DNA of 64,000 nucleotides from RPQJ01 sp963746325 (GCA_963746325.1 CAVVBC010000005.1:682001-746000); one strand, 5' to 3'. Positions 47,658-57,357 are shown, counted from the first letter of the stretch. Notes: generated by a model from the letters alone, not told the origin. Program-made: numbers and translations.

Positions 47658-48102
47658 TCACAGCGGGGTGGCGGCCAGCGAGACGGGCAACGGGTATTCC
47701 CCGGGGCTCACGTCGGACGCCAGGTGCAGCCGGTATTGCAGGTTGAGTTCGGCACGGCGCGGGCCGTTGAGCTGCGCCACGTCGGCGCCGAACACACCGA
47801 GATCGACCGGGGCGCCGAGACCGCGCACTTCGATGGCCCGCGTCAGTCCAGCTCGCCCGGAGAACTGCAGCAGGTAGCCATGAGCAGTGTTGGAGCTGAC
47901 GCGGTACCGGGCACTGACGTCCTTGTAGCCCGCCGTGACGTCCGCAGCGGTGACGACGAAGGTGCCTGGCGCGTCCGCCGCATCGACGCGCGCGACTGGC
48001 GCCACGTAAGCCGACACCCGCAGCTCGGCACGCTGGGTGTCCGCCGCGGACCTGGGTCGGCACCCACGCGAGGAGGGCAAGAAGCAGCCACACCGACCGC
48101 AT
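47658..48102 (-). pseudogene. Exported beta-rich protein convergent with the pilus operon, frameshifted
   Basis: ATG 48102 opens a clear signal peptide (MRSVWLLLALLAWVPTQV). Near 48041-48052 one extra base breaks the frame, and the mature part (TQRAELRVSAYVAPVARVDA, YLLQFSGRAGLTRAIEVRGL, LNLQYRLHLASDVSPGEYPL) runs to 47658. The strand-rich composition and the SPGEYPLPV ending look like a pilus-subunit or chaperone-type beta-sandwich. It sits 15 bases from the end of the pilus locus on the other strand. I do not recognise the family; a role with the pilus is inference. Confidence 0.6.
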
Positions 48103-48207
48103 CGCGACCACCGTCCCGGACCGGGGGCTCGCCTGCGCGGACCGGCCCGTTGCATGGGTACCATCAAACCGCCATGTGAGCTGCGCGGACATAAGATTTA
48201 ATCGCTA

Positions 48208-48219
48208 ATTCACGTGAAT
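48208..48219. promoter_or_regulatory. Perfect palindrome ATTCACGTGAAT in the divergent region before the oxidoreductase operon
   Basis: A 12-base perfect palindrome, with a further half-site (TCACGT) seven bases on, in an AT-richer patch between the beta-rich protein gene and the oxidoreductase operon. It is a candidate operator for either side. The binding protein is unknown. Confidence 0.45.
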
Positions 48220-48402
48220 CGGATCACGTTTCAAAGCTAAACCCTGCCGGTCCGCTTGCGCAATAGGCCCAGGGTATGGATGGAACCAGACTGGCTCGGG
48301 ATCCACGCCAGGCGGCACGGCGCCCGGCACGCGGAAATGCGGGTTGCGCCCCCTCGCAGAACCGCTAAAGTCGCGTTCCGACTCAGGATTACAGGGTTCT
48401 AC

Positions 48403-50224
48403 GTGACCGTTCCGCCGACCGACACGGCCAATCCGGACTACTTTCACCGGGTAGTGGATTGCCAGTGGGCCTGCCCGGCCCACACCGACGTCCCCGAGTA
48501 CATCCGCCTCATCGCACTCGGGCAGTTCTCCGACGCCTACATGGTCAACCGCGAGTCCAACGTGTTCCCAGGCATCCTGGGCCGCGTCTGCGACCGTCCC
48601 TGCGAACCGGCCTGCCGGCGCGGGCGCGTCGAGGACAAGCCGGTCGCCATCTGCCGCCTGAAGCGCGTGGCCGCCGACCACAAGGACGACATCTCGTCCC
48701 GGTTGCCGGTGATCCCCGCGCAGAAGAACGGCAAGAAGGTCGCCTGCATCGGCGCGGGCCCCGCGTCGCTCACGGTCGCCAACGACCTGCTGCCGCTCGG
48801 CTACGAAGTCGTGATCTTCGAGCAGTGGGACAAGCCCGGCGGCCTGATGCGCACCAACATCCCGGCGTTCCGCCTGCCGGAAACGGTGCTGGCCGAGGAA
48901 ATCGGCTACATCGAGCAGATGGGCGCGCAGATCCGCTACAACTCGCGCATCGACAGCCTGCGCAAGCTGCTCGAGACGGGCGGTTTCGACGCGGTGTTCG
49001 TCGGCAGCGGCGCGCCGAAGGGCAAGGAGCTCAAGCTCCCCGGCCGCGCCGAAGGCGACGCCAACATCCACATCGGCATCAACTGGCTCGAGTCGGTGGC
49101 GTTCAAGCACCTCGACAAGATCGGCGAGAAGGTGCTGATCATCGGCGTCGGCAACACCGCCATGGACTGCTGCCGCTCCTCGCTGCGCCTCGGCGCGAAA
49201 GAAGTGAAGGTCATGGCGCGCAAGCCGCGCCAGTTCTTCAAGGCCTCGGAATGGGAACTCGAAGACGCCGAGAGCGAGAACGTCGACATCGTCGTCAACC
49301 ACTCGCCGAAGGCGTTCGTGGTCGAGGACGGCAAGCTCAAGGGCATGCTGTTCGAGCAGATGGAATACGACTTCGACGCCCGCGGCCGCATCACGGCCGA
49401 GCGCGTCACGGGCGAGACGTTCATCGCAGCCGACGACGTGATCCTGGCGATCGGCCAGGAGAACGCGTTCCCCTGGATCGAGAACGATCTGGGCATCGAG
49501 TTCGACAAGTGGCACGTGCCGGTCGTCGACGTCGAAGACCCACCAGTCGACGCGTCCCGACGTGTTCTTCGGCGGCGACGCCGCCTTCGGCCCGAAGAAC
49601 ATCATCTGGGCGGTCGAGCACGGCCACCAGGCCGCGATCTCGATCCACAATCACTGCATGCGAACAGCCGGTCAGCGAACCGCCTGCCCCCGCTGCTCAA
49701 CCTCTCGTCACGCAAGATGGGCCTGCACGAGTGGTCGTACAAGAACGACTACAACCCGGTCGAGCGCCGGCTGGTGCCGCACGTCAGCCTGAAAGAACGC
49801 TTCAAGCAGATCAGCATCGAAGTCGAGCTCGGTTTCGACGCGGAACAGACGGCGCAGGAAGTGCAGCGCTGTCTCAACTGCGACGTGCAGACGGTGTTCG
49901 AGACGAAGCTGTGCATCGAATGCGACGCCTGCATCGACATCTGCCCGACCGACTGCCTCACCATCACCCGCAACGGCGATGAAGCCGAGCTGTCGCAGCG
50001 CCTGAAGGCGCCGCGCAAGCACCCGCACCAACCGCTCTACGTCTCCGCGCCGCTCAAGCACACGGGCCGCGTCATGGTGAAGGACGAAGACCTCTGCGTG
50101 CACTGCGGACTCTGCGCCGAGCGCTGCCCCACGGCGGCCTGGGACATGCAGAAATCCACGATCCACCTGCCCCACGCGAACGACCACCAATGGCCCAGTC
50201 CCCGCAACGCAAGACCGCGTAAAC
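48403..50224 (+). CDS. GltD-like NAD(P)H/FAD oxidoreductase with ferredoxin domain, several frame breaks
   Basis: An electron-transfer flavoprotein of about 600 residues. The N-terminal helical Fe-S domain (CQWACPAHTDVPEYI, VCDRPCEPACRR) and two nucleotide-binding domains (IGAGPASLTVANDLLPLGYE, LIIGVGNTAMDCCRSSLRLG) are as in the glutamate synthase small subunit. The C-terminus has two [4Fe-4S] motifs (CIECDACIDICPTDC, CVHCGLCAERCPTAAW). The reading frame shifts by one extra base three times: near 49545, 49655 and 49680. The middle segment VFFGGDAAFGPKNIIWAVEH lies in another frame. One missing base near 50219 would place the stop just after the next ATG. The original frame stays open to 50253. 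GTG 48403 chosen as start. Confidence 0.82.
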
Positions 50225-52031
50225 GATTTCGTCATCAAGCTCGGCGAACGTGAATGGCACCGGCTCCGCCAGTGCCAACACGCTGCTCATGAAGTCCATC
50301 TTCCGGATGGGCGTGCCCGTGATGGGGAAGAACTACTTCCCATCGAACATCCAGGGCCTGCCCACCTGGTACGAGATCCGCGTGACGAAGGACGGTTACG
50401 TCGCGCGCTCGGGCCGCGTCGACCTCATGGTCGCGATGAACGCCGAGACCTATGCCAAGGACGTGCGCGAGGTGAGCCCCGGCGGCTTCCTGATCTTCGA
50501 TTCGACCTGGCCGCGCTCGGCGCTGCTCGCGCGCGACGACGTCGCCATCCTCGGCGCGCCACTCGCGCGGATCTGCAACGAGAACTTCGTCGGCGTGCGC
50601 AACCGCATCCTGATGAAGAACATCATGTATGTCGGGTTGCTCGCCGCGCTGCTCGAAATAGACGTCGAAGTCATCCGCGGCTTGCTCACCGAGAGCTACG
50701 CGAAGAAGCCCGCGCTGGTCGAGGCCAACATGAAGGCCGTGCAACTGGGCTATGACTACGCCAAGGCGCACCTGCCGTGCCCGCTGCCGACACGCGTCGC
50801 GCGCATGGACAAGACCAGGGGCCACGTGATGATCGACGGCAACACGGCCGCCGGCCTCGGCGCCGTGTATGCCGGCGCGACGGTCGGCCCGTGGTACCCG
50901 ATCACACCGTCCACCTCGCTGATGGATTCGTTCAGCTCGTTCTGCGCCAAGCTGCGGGTGGACCCCGAGACCGGCGAGCGGCGTTACGCGGTGATCCAGG
51001 CCGAGGACGAGCTGTCGGCGATCGGCATGGTGCTCGGCGCGAACTGGAACGGTGCGCGAGCGTTCACTGCCACCAGCGGCCCCGGCATTTCGCTGATGAG
51101 CGAATTCATCGGCCTCGCCTACTACGCCGAGGTCCCCGCAGTGATCGTCGACGTGCAGCGCGTTGGCCCGTCCACCGGCATGCCGACCCGCACGCAGCAG
51201 TGCGACCTGATGCTCTGCGCGTATGCCTCGCACGGCGACACCAAGCACGTGCTGCTGTTCCCGTCGAACCCGGAAGAGTGCTTCACGATGATGCCGGTCG
51301 CGTTCGACCTTGCCGAGCGACTGCAGACCCCGGTGTTCGTCATGTCCGACCTCGACATCGGCATGAACGACTGGATGGTGCCCGAGTTCAAGTGGGACGA
51401 CGCGTACCGGCCCGACCGCGGCAAGGTGCTGACCAAGGACGAGATCGAGGCGCTGCCCAAGTTCCATCGTTACCTGGACAAGGACGACGACGGCATTCCC
51501 GCGCGCACGCTGCCCGGCGTGACGCCGAAGGGCGCGTACTTCACGCGCGGCTCAGGCCACAACCAGTACGGCGGCTACACCGAAGACTCAGCCGAGTACC
51601 AGGTCGTCATGGAGCGGTTGCTGCGCAAGTTCAAGCGAGCTAAAACGCTTGTCCCCGCCCCTGTGATAGAGGCGACCGGCACCAGCGACATCGGCCTGGT
51701 CGCGATCGGGTCGAGCCGTGGCGCCGTCAACGAGGCGCGCGACATCCTCGCGAAGCGCGGCATCCCGATCGACTACATGCGCATCAAGGCGTTCCCGTTC
51801 ACGAAGGAAGTCGAGTCCTTCATGGCCGCCCATGCCAAGATCTTCGTCGTCGAGCAGAACCGCGACGCGCAACTGCGTTCGCTGCTGACGCTCGAGACCG
51901 ATGTGCCCAAGTCGAAGCTGCACTCGATCCTGCATTACAGCGGCCTGCCGATGACTTCGAAGGAGATCGTCGACGCAGTGCTGGCAGACCTCGGCGATGC
52001 CCGGCGAGCGCAGGTCGCTGCCGTGACTTGA
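50190..52031 (+). CDS. 2-oxoacid:ferredoxin oxidoreductase, fused gamma/alpha subunit (KorA-like)
   Basis: Oxidatively decarboxylates a 2-oxoacid, probably 2-oxoglutarate, to acyl-CoA with reduction of ferredoxin. The gamma domain comes first (VNGTGSASANTLLMKSIFRM, KNYFPSNIQGLPTWYEIRV) and the alpha/pyrimidine-binding domain second (GPWYPITPSTSLMDSFSSF, RAFTATSGPGISLMSE). The frame is intact from GTG 50250 (593 residues). Family comparison suggests the true start is ATG 50190, where two compensating single-base errors (near 50219 and 50240) hide the conserved NDFVIKLANVNGTG. The beta subunit follows and the GltD-like flavoprotein precedes, so the three form one enzyme system. Confidence 0.9.
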
Positions 52032-52181
52032 GGGGCTAGGGGATAGGGGTTAGGGGCTAGTAAGAAGGTGGCAGTATGACGTTCATCTTTCTTCCCCCGG
52101 TCTCGGTTCCCCGAACCCTGCACCAATGGCGTCAACCTGCATTTCCGACTAGCCCCTAACCCCTATCCCCTGACCCCTACC
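52030..52181. repeat. Near-perfect inverted repeat with four-G runs between the alpha and beta subunit genes
   Basis: The left arm (about 52030-52061) carries four GGGG runs with 3-base spacers (units GGGGCTA, GGGGATA, GGGGTTA, GGGG), a textbook quadruplex pattern. The right arm (52148-52181) is its reverse complement with about two mismatches, around a loop of about 86 bases. The right arm ends three bases before the beta-subunit ATG and leaves no room for a normal ribosome-binding site. Confidence 0.85.
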
Positions 52182-52182
52182 A

Positions 52183-53241
52183 ATGTCGTTCATCAACAAA
52201 CCCAAAGTCCGCCACCCGGACCTGCCGCAGAACGAGCTGGGCCTGACTCGCCGCGACTACGAAGGCGCGATGTCGACGCTCTGCGCCGGCTGCGGGCACG
52301 ACTCGGTGACTTCGGCCATCACCCAGGCGATCTGGGAGCTGAGCCTGCGTCCCGAGCAGCTGGCGAAACTCTCTGGCATCGGCTGTTCGTCCAAGACCAC
52401 GGCGTACTTCGCGAGCGGCGCGCACGGCTTCAACGGCGTGCATGGGCGCATGCCTTCGATCGCGACCGGCGCCAATGCCGCCAACAAGAACCTGCACTAC
52501 ATCGGCGTCTCGGGCGACGGCGATTCGCTGTCGATCGGCTTCGGCCAGTTCGCGCATGCGATCCGCCGCAACGTGAACATGCTGTACATCTGCGAGAACA
52601 ACGGCGTATACGGCCTCACCAAGGGCCAGTTCTCGGCCTCGGCGGACATCGGCACCAAGTCCAAGAAGGGCGACGAGAACCAGCAGTCCCCCGTCGATCC
52701 GTGCCTCGCTGCGCTCAGTCTCGGCGGCACGTTCATCGCGCGCAGCTTCTCCGGCGACCGCGAGCAGCTGGTGCCGCTGATCAAGGCCGGGCTGGCCCAC
52801 AAGGGTTTCGCGATGATCGATGTGATCTCGCCGTGCGTGACGTTCAACGATCACGTGGGCTCGACCAAGAGCTACGAGTTCGCGCGCGAGCACTACCAGG
52901 AGGCGGTGCACGCCGACTACATCGCCCCCCGGCAGGAGATCACGGCCTCGTACGGCGAGGGCGAGTTGCTGGCGGTGCCGATGCACGACGGCAGCAAGCT
53001 CCTGCTGCGCAAGCTCGACCAGGACTACGACCCGACGCATCGCGGCAAGGCCTTCGAGTACCTGCGCACCAAGCTGCGCCAGGGCGAGCACGTGACGGGG
53101 TTGATCTTCATGTCGCAGAGCCCGCACCCGGACATGCACGAGATGCTCAAGACCTGCGACCTGCCGCTGAGCCAGCAGCCGTACGATAAGCTGCACCCGG
53201 GCGCGGCCGGACTCGCGGGGATCCTCAAGCGGTACGGCTGA
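52183..53241 (+). CDS. 2-oxoacid:ferredoxin oxidoreductase beta subunit (KorB-like)
   Basis: A 352-residue thiamine-diphosphate-binding subunit. Cys ligands are in LCAGCGHDSV and IGCSSKTTAYF; the ThDP/Mg motif is GVSGDGDSLSIGFGQF followed by NNGVYGLTKGQFSA; the C-terminal part has CVTFNDHVGSTKSY. The length and motifs match the beta subunit of 2-oxoglutarate- or generic 2-oxoacid-oxidising enzymes of the gamma/alpha-beta type. Paired with the preceding gene despite the 150-base repeat between them. Confidence 0.94.
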   Translation: MSFINKPKVRHPDLPQNELGLTRRDYEGAMSTLCAGCGHDSVTSAITQAIWELSLRPEQLAKLSGIGCSSKTTAYFASGAHGFNGVHGRMPSIATGANAANKNLHYIGVSGDGDSLSIGFGQFAHAIRRNVNMLYICENNGVYGLTKGQFSASADIGTKSKKGDENQQSPVDPCLAALSLGGTFIARSFSGDREQLVPLIKAGLAHKGFAMIDVISPCVTFNDHVGSTKSYEFAREHYQEAVHADYIAPRQEITASYGEGELLAVPMHDGSKLLLRKLDQDYDPTHRGKAFEYLRTKLRQGEHVTGLIFMSQSPHPDMHEMLKTCDLPLSQQPYDKLHPGAAGLAGILKRYG

Positions 53242-53308
53242 CCAGCGCAACGCACCCGCCGGGGCGAGTGCAACAGGGGGGGGATTGCCGGATCATGACG
53301 CACGTCAC

Positions 53309-53336
53309 TTGGCCGGGTAGCCGCGGAACGTAGAAT
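53309..53336 (+). promoter_or_regulatory. Promoter of the DUF4124 gene (leaderless layout)
   Basis: TTGGCC (53309-53314), 16 bases, TAGAAT (53331-53336), then only six bases to ATG 53343. An eight-G run (53276-53283) lies further upstream. Confidence 0.55.
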
Positions 53337-53342
53337 CCGCCC

Positions 53343-53963
53343 ATGACCCGAGCCTCAAGCCGATTCCGCGCGGCGTCCGTAGCAGGCGCAATGCTGGCAG
53401 CCCTCTGGCTGCTGGGTGCGCATGGCGCAGCGTCTGCGTCGTCTTCGGTCTACAAGTGGGTCGATGCGACCGGCATTACCCACCTCTCCTCGACCAAGCC
53501 GCCCGCGGGTACCCCCTATGAGCGGGTCGCCCTGGCAACACCGCTGAAGTCGCCGGGCACCCGGTCGGGGACGGGCGGCAGCAGCGGAGCGACCCGGGTC
53601 GCTACGACCGCGTCACCCGAGCAATCGGCGCGGCGTAATGAGATGGTGACGTCGCTGCGCACCCGCGAATGCGTCGTCGCACTCGAAGCCATCGATCGCA
53701 TGGGCAAGGGCGGCGAAGCCGTCGACCCGGCTGAATTCCGGCGCCTGCAGCAGACGGCCGACCGCAATTGCAGCAAGGATTCGGTGACGCGCGGACAGCA
53801 GGAAGAAATGGCCGCGCGCTTGCGGGTCGCCCGGGGCGACGTCTGCATCGACGCGCGCAACAAGCTCGCCGACATGCTCCAGCCCGGCCAGCGGCCGACG
53901 CGCGAGCAGCTCAAGGTGCAGCAGGAGTTCATCGAGTCCCATTGCACGGCACCCGTGCGCTGA
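53343..53963 (+). CDS. Exported DUF4124-domain protein
   Basis: A 206-residue protein with a signal peptide (AGAMLAALWLLGAHGAASA) and an N-terminal DUF4124 domain (VYKWVDATGITHLSSTKPP), followed by a low-complexity Ser/Thr/Gly linker and a helical C-terminal part with four spaced cysteines (REC, RNCS, VCIDA, SHCTA). DUF4124 proteins are common periplasmic proteins of unknown role in beta- and gammaproteobacteria. The stop lies nine bases before the lipid-kinase start. Confidence 0.82.
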   Translation: MTRASSRFRAASVAGAMLAALWLLGAHGAASASSSVYKWVDATGITHLSSTKPPAGTPYERVALATPLKSPGTRSGTGGSSGATRVATTASPEQSARRNEMVTSLRTRECVVALEAIDRMGKGGEAVDPAEFRRLQQTADRNCSKDSVTRGQQEEMAARLRVARGDVCIDARNKLADMLQPGQRPTREQLKVQQEFIESHCTAPVR

Positions 53964-53971
53964 GCGATCCG

Positions 53972-55003
53972 GTGCAGCACGCAGTCGAACCTGCGGTTGC
54001 CTCCCCCCGTCCCCTTACGCAACTGCACCGGTCACCACCTGCAGCAGGCTCCTGGCTCGTCATAGCCAACCCGGCAGCCGGACGCGCCGGTCGTGACTCA
54101 CGCGCCTGGCGCTCCACCGAGCGCGCCCTGCGGCGAGCCGGGGTGGCATTCGACGTCGAATGGACGGGATCGCCTGGCGACGGTGCCCGCATCGCAGCGA
54201 CGGGCTGGCGTGAGGGGCGCGACAGGTTCCTGGTTGCGGGCGGCGACGGGTCGCTGCACGACGCGCTCAACGGACTGATGCGCGAACGCTGCAGCGACCG
54301 CACCCTTGCACACGACACCCCGCCGCGCACGCCGACGCTCATACCCTTGCCGCTTGGCACCGGCAATGACTGGGCCCGTACGCTCGGCTTGCCGCGTCGC
54401 CCAGCAGCACTGGCGGCGGCCATTCAGCGGGGCCACCACACGCTGCACGACGCGGGCCGTATCGATTTCCTGGACGCGACGGGCGCGACACGCGACACGT
54501 GCTGGTTCATCAACGTGGCCGGAGCGGGCTTCGACGCGCACGTCATCGAGCGGATGCCAGGTCGCACGCCTTCGCGATTCGCTTACCTGTACGGTGCGCT
54601 GCGCGAACTCGGCCGTTACCGGTCGCCGGCGTTTGAGCTCACGCTGCTGGACGGGCCTGGCGACGGGCGCAGGGTCGAGGGCCGCTGGCTGCTCGCCTTC
54701 GTGGCCAATGGCCGGTTTTGCGGTGGTGGCATGCGCGTCGCGCCCGCTGCACGCCAGGATGACGGCCTGTTCGACGTGGTCACGATCGAAGCGCTGAGTC
54801 TGCTGCGCGCGCTGCCCAAGCTCGCGCGGCTGTATTACGGCAGCATCCTGCGCGATCCCGCAGTGCGACAGCGGGTCGCGTCGCAGCTGCGGATCGATGC
54901 CTCGCCTCATGCGGGTATCGAGGCGGACGGGCAGTTCGTCGGGCGGACACCCGCCCTGGTCACGATCGAGCCGGGCGCCTTGCGCACCCTGCGTGGGGCC
55001 TGA
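53972..55003 (+). CDS. Diacylglycerol/lipid kinase (YegS/DagK_cat family)
   Basis: A 343-residue kinase that phosphorylates a lipid such as diacylglycerol. The catalytic domain begins WLVIANPAAGRAGRDS (about residue 26), with the ATP-binding GGDGSLHDALNG and the substrate loop PLGTGNDWARTLGLP. The C-terminal beta-domain includes FVANGRFCGGGMRVAP and the final GIEADGQFV. GTG 53972 is chosen: it lies shortly after the DUF4124 stop and gives a normal length; the longer frame overlaps that gene. Confidence 0.88.
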   Translation: MQHAVEPAVASPRPLTQLHRSPPAAGSWLVIANPAAGRAGRDSRAWRSTERALRRAGVAFDVEWTGSPGDGARIAATGWREGRDRFLVAGGDGSLHDALNGLMRERCSDRTLAHDTPPRTPTLIPLPLGTGNDWARTLGLPRRPAALAAAIQRGHHTLHDAGRIDFLDATGATRDTCWFINVAGAGFDAHVIERMPGRTPSRFAYLYGALRELGRYRSPAFELTLLDGPGDGRRVEGRWLLAFVANGRFCGGGMRVAPAARQDDGLFDVVTIEALSLLRALPKLARLYYGSILRDPAVRQRVASQLRIDASPHAGIEADGQFVGRTPALVTIEPGALRTLRGA

Positions 55004-55007
55004 GCCG

Positions 55008-55742
55008 CTAGAAGCTTTGTGGACCCAGCGCCAGCGTGTGCAGCAGTTCGGCCTGCGATTGCACGCCGCACTTCGAGAAGATCTGCTTGAGGTGCGTGCG
55101 AACCGTGTTGAGCGAGAGCTTGAGTTCGGCCGCGGTTTCCTCGACCGACAGCCCGGCATACAACTGGCGGGCGACATCGGCCTGCGCCCGCGTCAGCCCG
55201 TAGATTTCAAGCAGCACTTCGTGCGTGATGGCGCGCTGCTCCGCCGGCGCGAAGATGACGACGATGTACGCGACTGAGTGAGCCTGGCCGTCCTCGACCA
55301 TGATCGGGGACACGAGCACGCGGCACGTGGCGGAACCGGGACGCCTCACGCTCGCGGCCACCACCCGCGGCGCGCCGTTCACTTTGCCGGCCGCTTTCAG
55401 CAACTGTTCGAAGCGGCCTTCGATCTCGGCATCAGCGAAGGTGAAGCGTCCGTTGCGAAGCAGCAGGCCGTTGCCATGGGTGAGCACCTGGCGCGCGATC
55501 GAGTTGGCATCGACGACGGTGCCCTGCGCATCGAGCAGCACGACGCCACGATCGATCTTCTCGAGGATGGAGCGCGCAAAGGGCGAGAATCCGTTTGACG
55601 TCCAGCGCGGGAGAGAGCCGCGCGACACCTTCCCTGGCATCGCACGACTCCCATTGCCCGCAGTCTTGCCTGGCTTGGCACGGGTCGATTCCTTCGACGC
55701 GCGCGCGTCCCGCCCATCGGTCGGGCGACTTGGTTTAGCCAT
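55008..55742 (-). CDS. LuxR-type regulator with PAS-like domain
   Basis: A 244-residue regulator. The first 45 residues are Lys/Arg-rich. A PAS-like sensor follows (LEKIDRGVVLLDAQGTVVDA ... FTFADAEIEGRFEQLL), then a LuxR/GerE HTH (LTRAQADVARQLYAGLSVEE, LKLSLNTVRTHLKQIFSKCG). No receiver or autoinducer-binding domain. It is convergent with the lipid kinase gene, with four bases between. Target unknown. Confidence 0.85.
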   Translation of the reverse strand: MAKPSRPTDGRDARASKESTRAKPGKTAGNGSRAMPGKVSRGSLPRWTSNGFSPFARSILEKIDRGVVLLDAQGTVVDANSIARQVLTHGNGLLLRNGRFTFADAEIEGRFEQLLKAAGKVNGAPRVVAASVRRPGSATCRVLVSPIMVEDGQAHSVAYIVVIFAPAEQRAITHEVLLEIYGLTRAQADVARQLYAGLSVEETAAELKLSLNTVRTHLKQIFSKCGVQSQAELLHTLALGPQSF

Positions 55743-55844
55743 GGCTTATGTTCGGTGTCGTTCGCAGACGGCCGGCCGTCTATGGTCGTACTAGACCACA
55801 TCGCCCCTGCAAATGAATCACCCAAATAGGTGAAGGCGCTCGAA

Positions 55845-56339
55845 TCAATGGGCTGCGGTGCGTGCGCCTGCGTCCACGACTACGCTCGGTAACGGCTCGC
55901 CGGTCACGACCAGCTGCCGCGCGAAGCCCTGCGGATCGGTATAGACCACGACCCATTCGAGCGGACGTGCATCGTTCAGCGAGTCGGTGTCGAGCACGAA
56001 CTCGCCCTCGAGCTGCCGTGTTTCGCCGGCGGCAAGGTCCAGCTCTTCCTGCACGGGACCGATCAGTCGGCCCACGCTGGGATCGGCCAGGCGCACGGTG
56101 ACCTCGGCCAATGCACGCGACGAATGGTTGACCAGGGTAACGGCGATGCGCCCACCCGCTTTTTCCGTGCCTGCGAATTCGGTGGCCAGCTGGTAGCGGA
56201 TCACGACCTCGTCGGGTGGGGCCGCCGCCACGCGGCCGGCGAGGCCATGCCCTGCGACCAATGCCAGCGCCGCGGTGGTGACCAGGCGGCTCCAACGCAA
56301 TGAGGGTAAACGCACGTTCCTCGCTCCTTGTGCATTCAT
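55845..56339 (-). CDS. Exported protein with predicted beta-sandwich, function unknown
   Basis: A 164-residue protein: signal peptide (RLVTTAALALVAGHGLAGRV to AAAPPD) and a single beta-rich domain (VVIRYQLATEFAGTEKAGGR, VTLVNHSSRALAEVTVRLAD, LDLAAGETRQLEGEFVLD) of the kind seen in CARDB/NPCBM-like or fibronectin-like folds. I do not recognise a family. The start is uncertain: ATG 56339 or an in-frame ATG slightly upstream. The neighbouring regulator lies about 100 bases away in the same direction. Confidence 0.68.
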   Translation of the reverse strand: MNAQGARNVRLPSLRWSRLVTTAALALVAGHGLAGRVAAAPPDEVVIRYQLATEFAGTEKAGGRIAVTLVNHSSRALAEVTVRLADPSVGRLIGPVQEELDLAAGETRQLEGEFVLDTDSLNDARPLEWVVVYTDPQGFARQLVVTGEPLPSVVVDAGARTAAH

Positions 56340-56460
56340 GGCCTGCGCAGGCCACGGCATCCAAGTACTAACTGCGAGATTATAGCGTGCAGTGGGCGGC
56401 CCGGCCTTCAGCAGGCGCCTACAACGACAAGCGAGCGGCCCAGGGTGTAACTTCAGGCAG

Positions 56461-56871
56461 ATGCGCGACACGTTGAACCCGAACCTGGTCACGCACCGCG
56501 GTGGCTGCCATTGCGGGGCCGTACGCTTTGAAGTCGATGCCCCGGCGCGCCTCGTGGTCCATGACTGCAATTGCTCTATCTGCGCCCTGACCGGGTTCCA
56601 GCACCTGATCGTGCCGGGATCTCGCTTCCGGCTGTTGCAGGGAGGCAACAACCTCACCGAATACACGTTCAACACCGGCGTGGCGCGACACCTGTTCTGC
56701 CGCCGTTGCGGCGTCAAGTCGTTCTATGTGCCCCGCTCCAATCCGGAGGGGTTCAGCGTCAACGCGCGCTGCCTCGATCCTGCGACCATCGAGTCGCTGG
56801 CGGTGGAGCCCTTCGATGGACGGAACTGGGAGACCAGTGCGGGCGGCTTGCGCCACCTTTCAGCCGAGTGA
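56461..56871 (+). CDS. GFA/CENP-V family zinc protein
   Basis: A 136-residue protein of the glutathione-dependent formaldehyde-activating (GFA) fold. Zinc ligands are HRGGCHCGAVRFEV, CNCSICALTGFQHL and FCRRCGVKSFYVPRS. It probably binds or processes S-hydroxymethylglutathione-like adducts, but most family members are uncharacterised. ATG 56461 is chosen by alignment; a TAACTT box seven bases upstream could drive a leaderless mRNA. Confidence 0.9.
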   Translation: MRDTLNPNLVTHRGGCHCGAVRFEVDAPARLVVHDCNCSICALTGFQHLIVPGSRFRLLQGGNNLTEYTFNTGVARHLFCRRCGVKSFYVPRSNPEGFSVNARCLDPATIESLAVEPFDGRNWETSAGGLRHLSAE

Positions 56872-56894
56872 GCTGCACCAGACAGGGGGTGCTT

Positions 56895-57134
56895 TCAACG
56901 ATCGTCGCGGTACTCGTCGTCGGCGTCGCGCGGCCTGACCGGGTCGATGGTCTGCGACGCCGTGACCCCCTTCAGGTTATTGGACACCGTGGGGACGCGA
57001 GGACGACGCGCGGCGCGCGACCGGGCCAAGGCCTCGGCTTGCGCGTCACGCGCCGCGGCCCGCCTGCGTGAGAACGCAAAGAAAACCAGGCCTGCGAACA
57101 GCAACAAACCGATCAACGCAAGTTTCATGTCCAT
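56895..57134 (-). CDS. Small single-helix membrane protein
   Basis: A 79-residue protein with an N-terminal transmembrane helix (MKLALIGLLLFAGLVFFAF) and a charged, Arg/Ala-rich cytoplasmic tail (RRRAAARDAQAEALARSRAA). ATG 57134 or 57128 are both possible. No family recognised. Convergent with the GFA gene. Confidence 0.6.
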   Translation of the reverse strand: MDMKLALIGLLLFAGLVFFAFSRRRAAARDAQAEALARSRAARRPRVPTVSNNLKGVTASQTIDPVRPRDADDEYRDDR

Positions 57135-57357
57135 ATCCCTGGTCGTGTGCGGTGGCAGGCCGCTGGTGATCGCCCGGCCGGACTGGGCCCACAGCGAATT
57201 CTCCCCGATCACCGCCGGGGAGCACACAGCCATTAGGTCCGCATTGGCGGAGTAATGAAAGCCGCAGAGACGTTTTAACGCCGTGCGTCACACGTCGTCA
57301 TTGCCGGGCCAACGCGGACCTGCGTAGGAGGTGTCTGACGCCTGCTGCGCGGCTCGC

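Noticed and set aside
48403..50253. Whether the GltD-like gene is a true pseudogene
   Set aside because: The frame breaks are single-base, clustered and immediately compensated by conserved protein in other frames, and both neighbouring subunits are intact; sequence error is more likely.
53242..53290. Hairpin near 53252-53271 followed by an eight-G run as a terminator
   Set aside because: The stem is imperfect and followed by G-rich, not T-rich, sequence.
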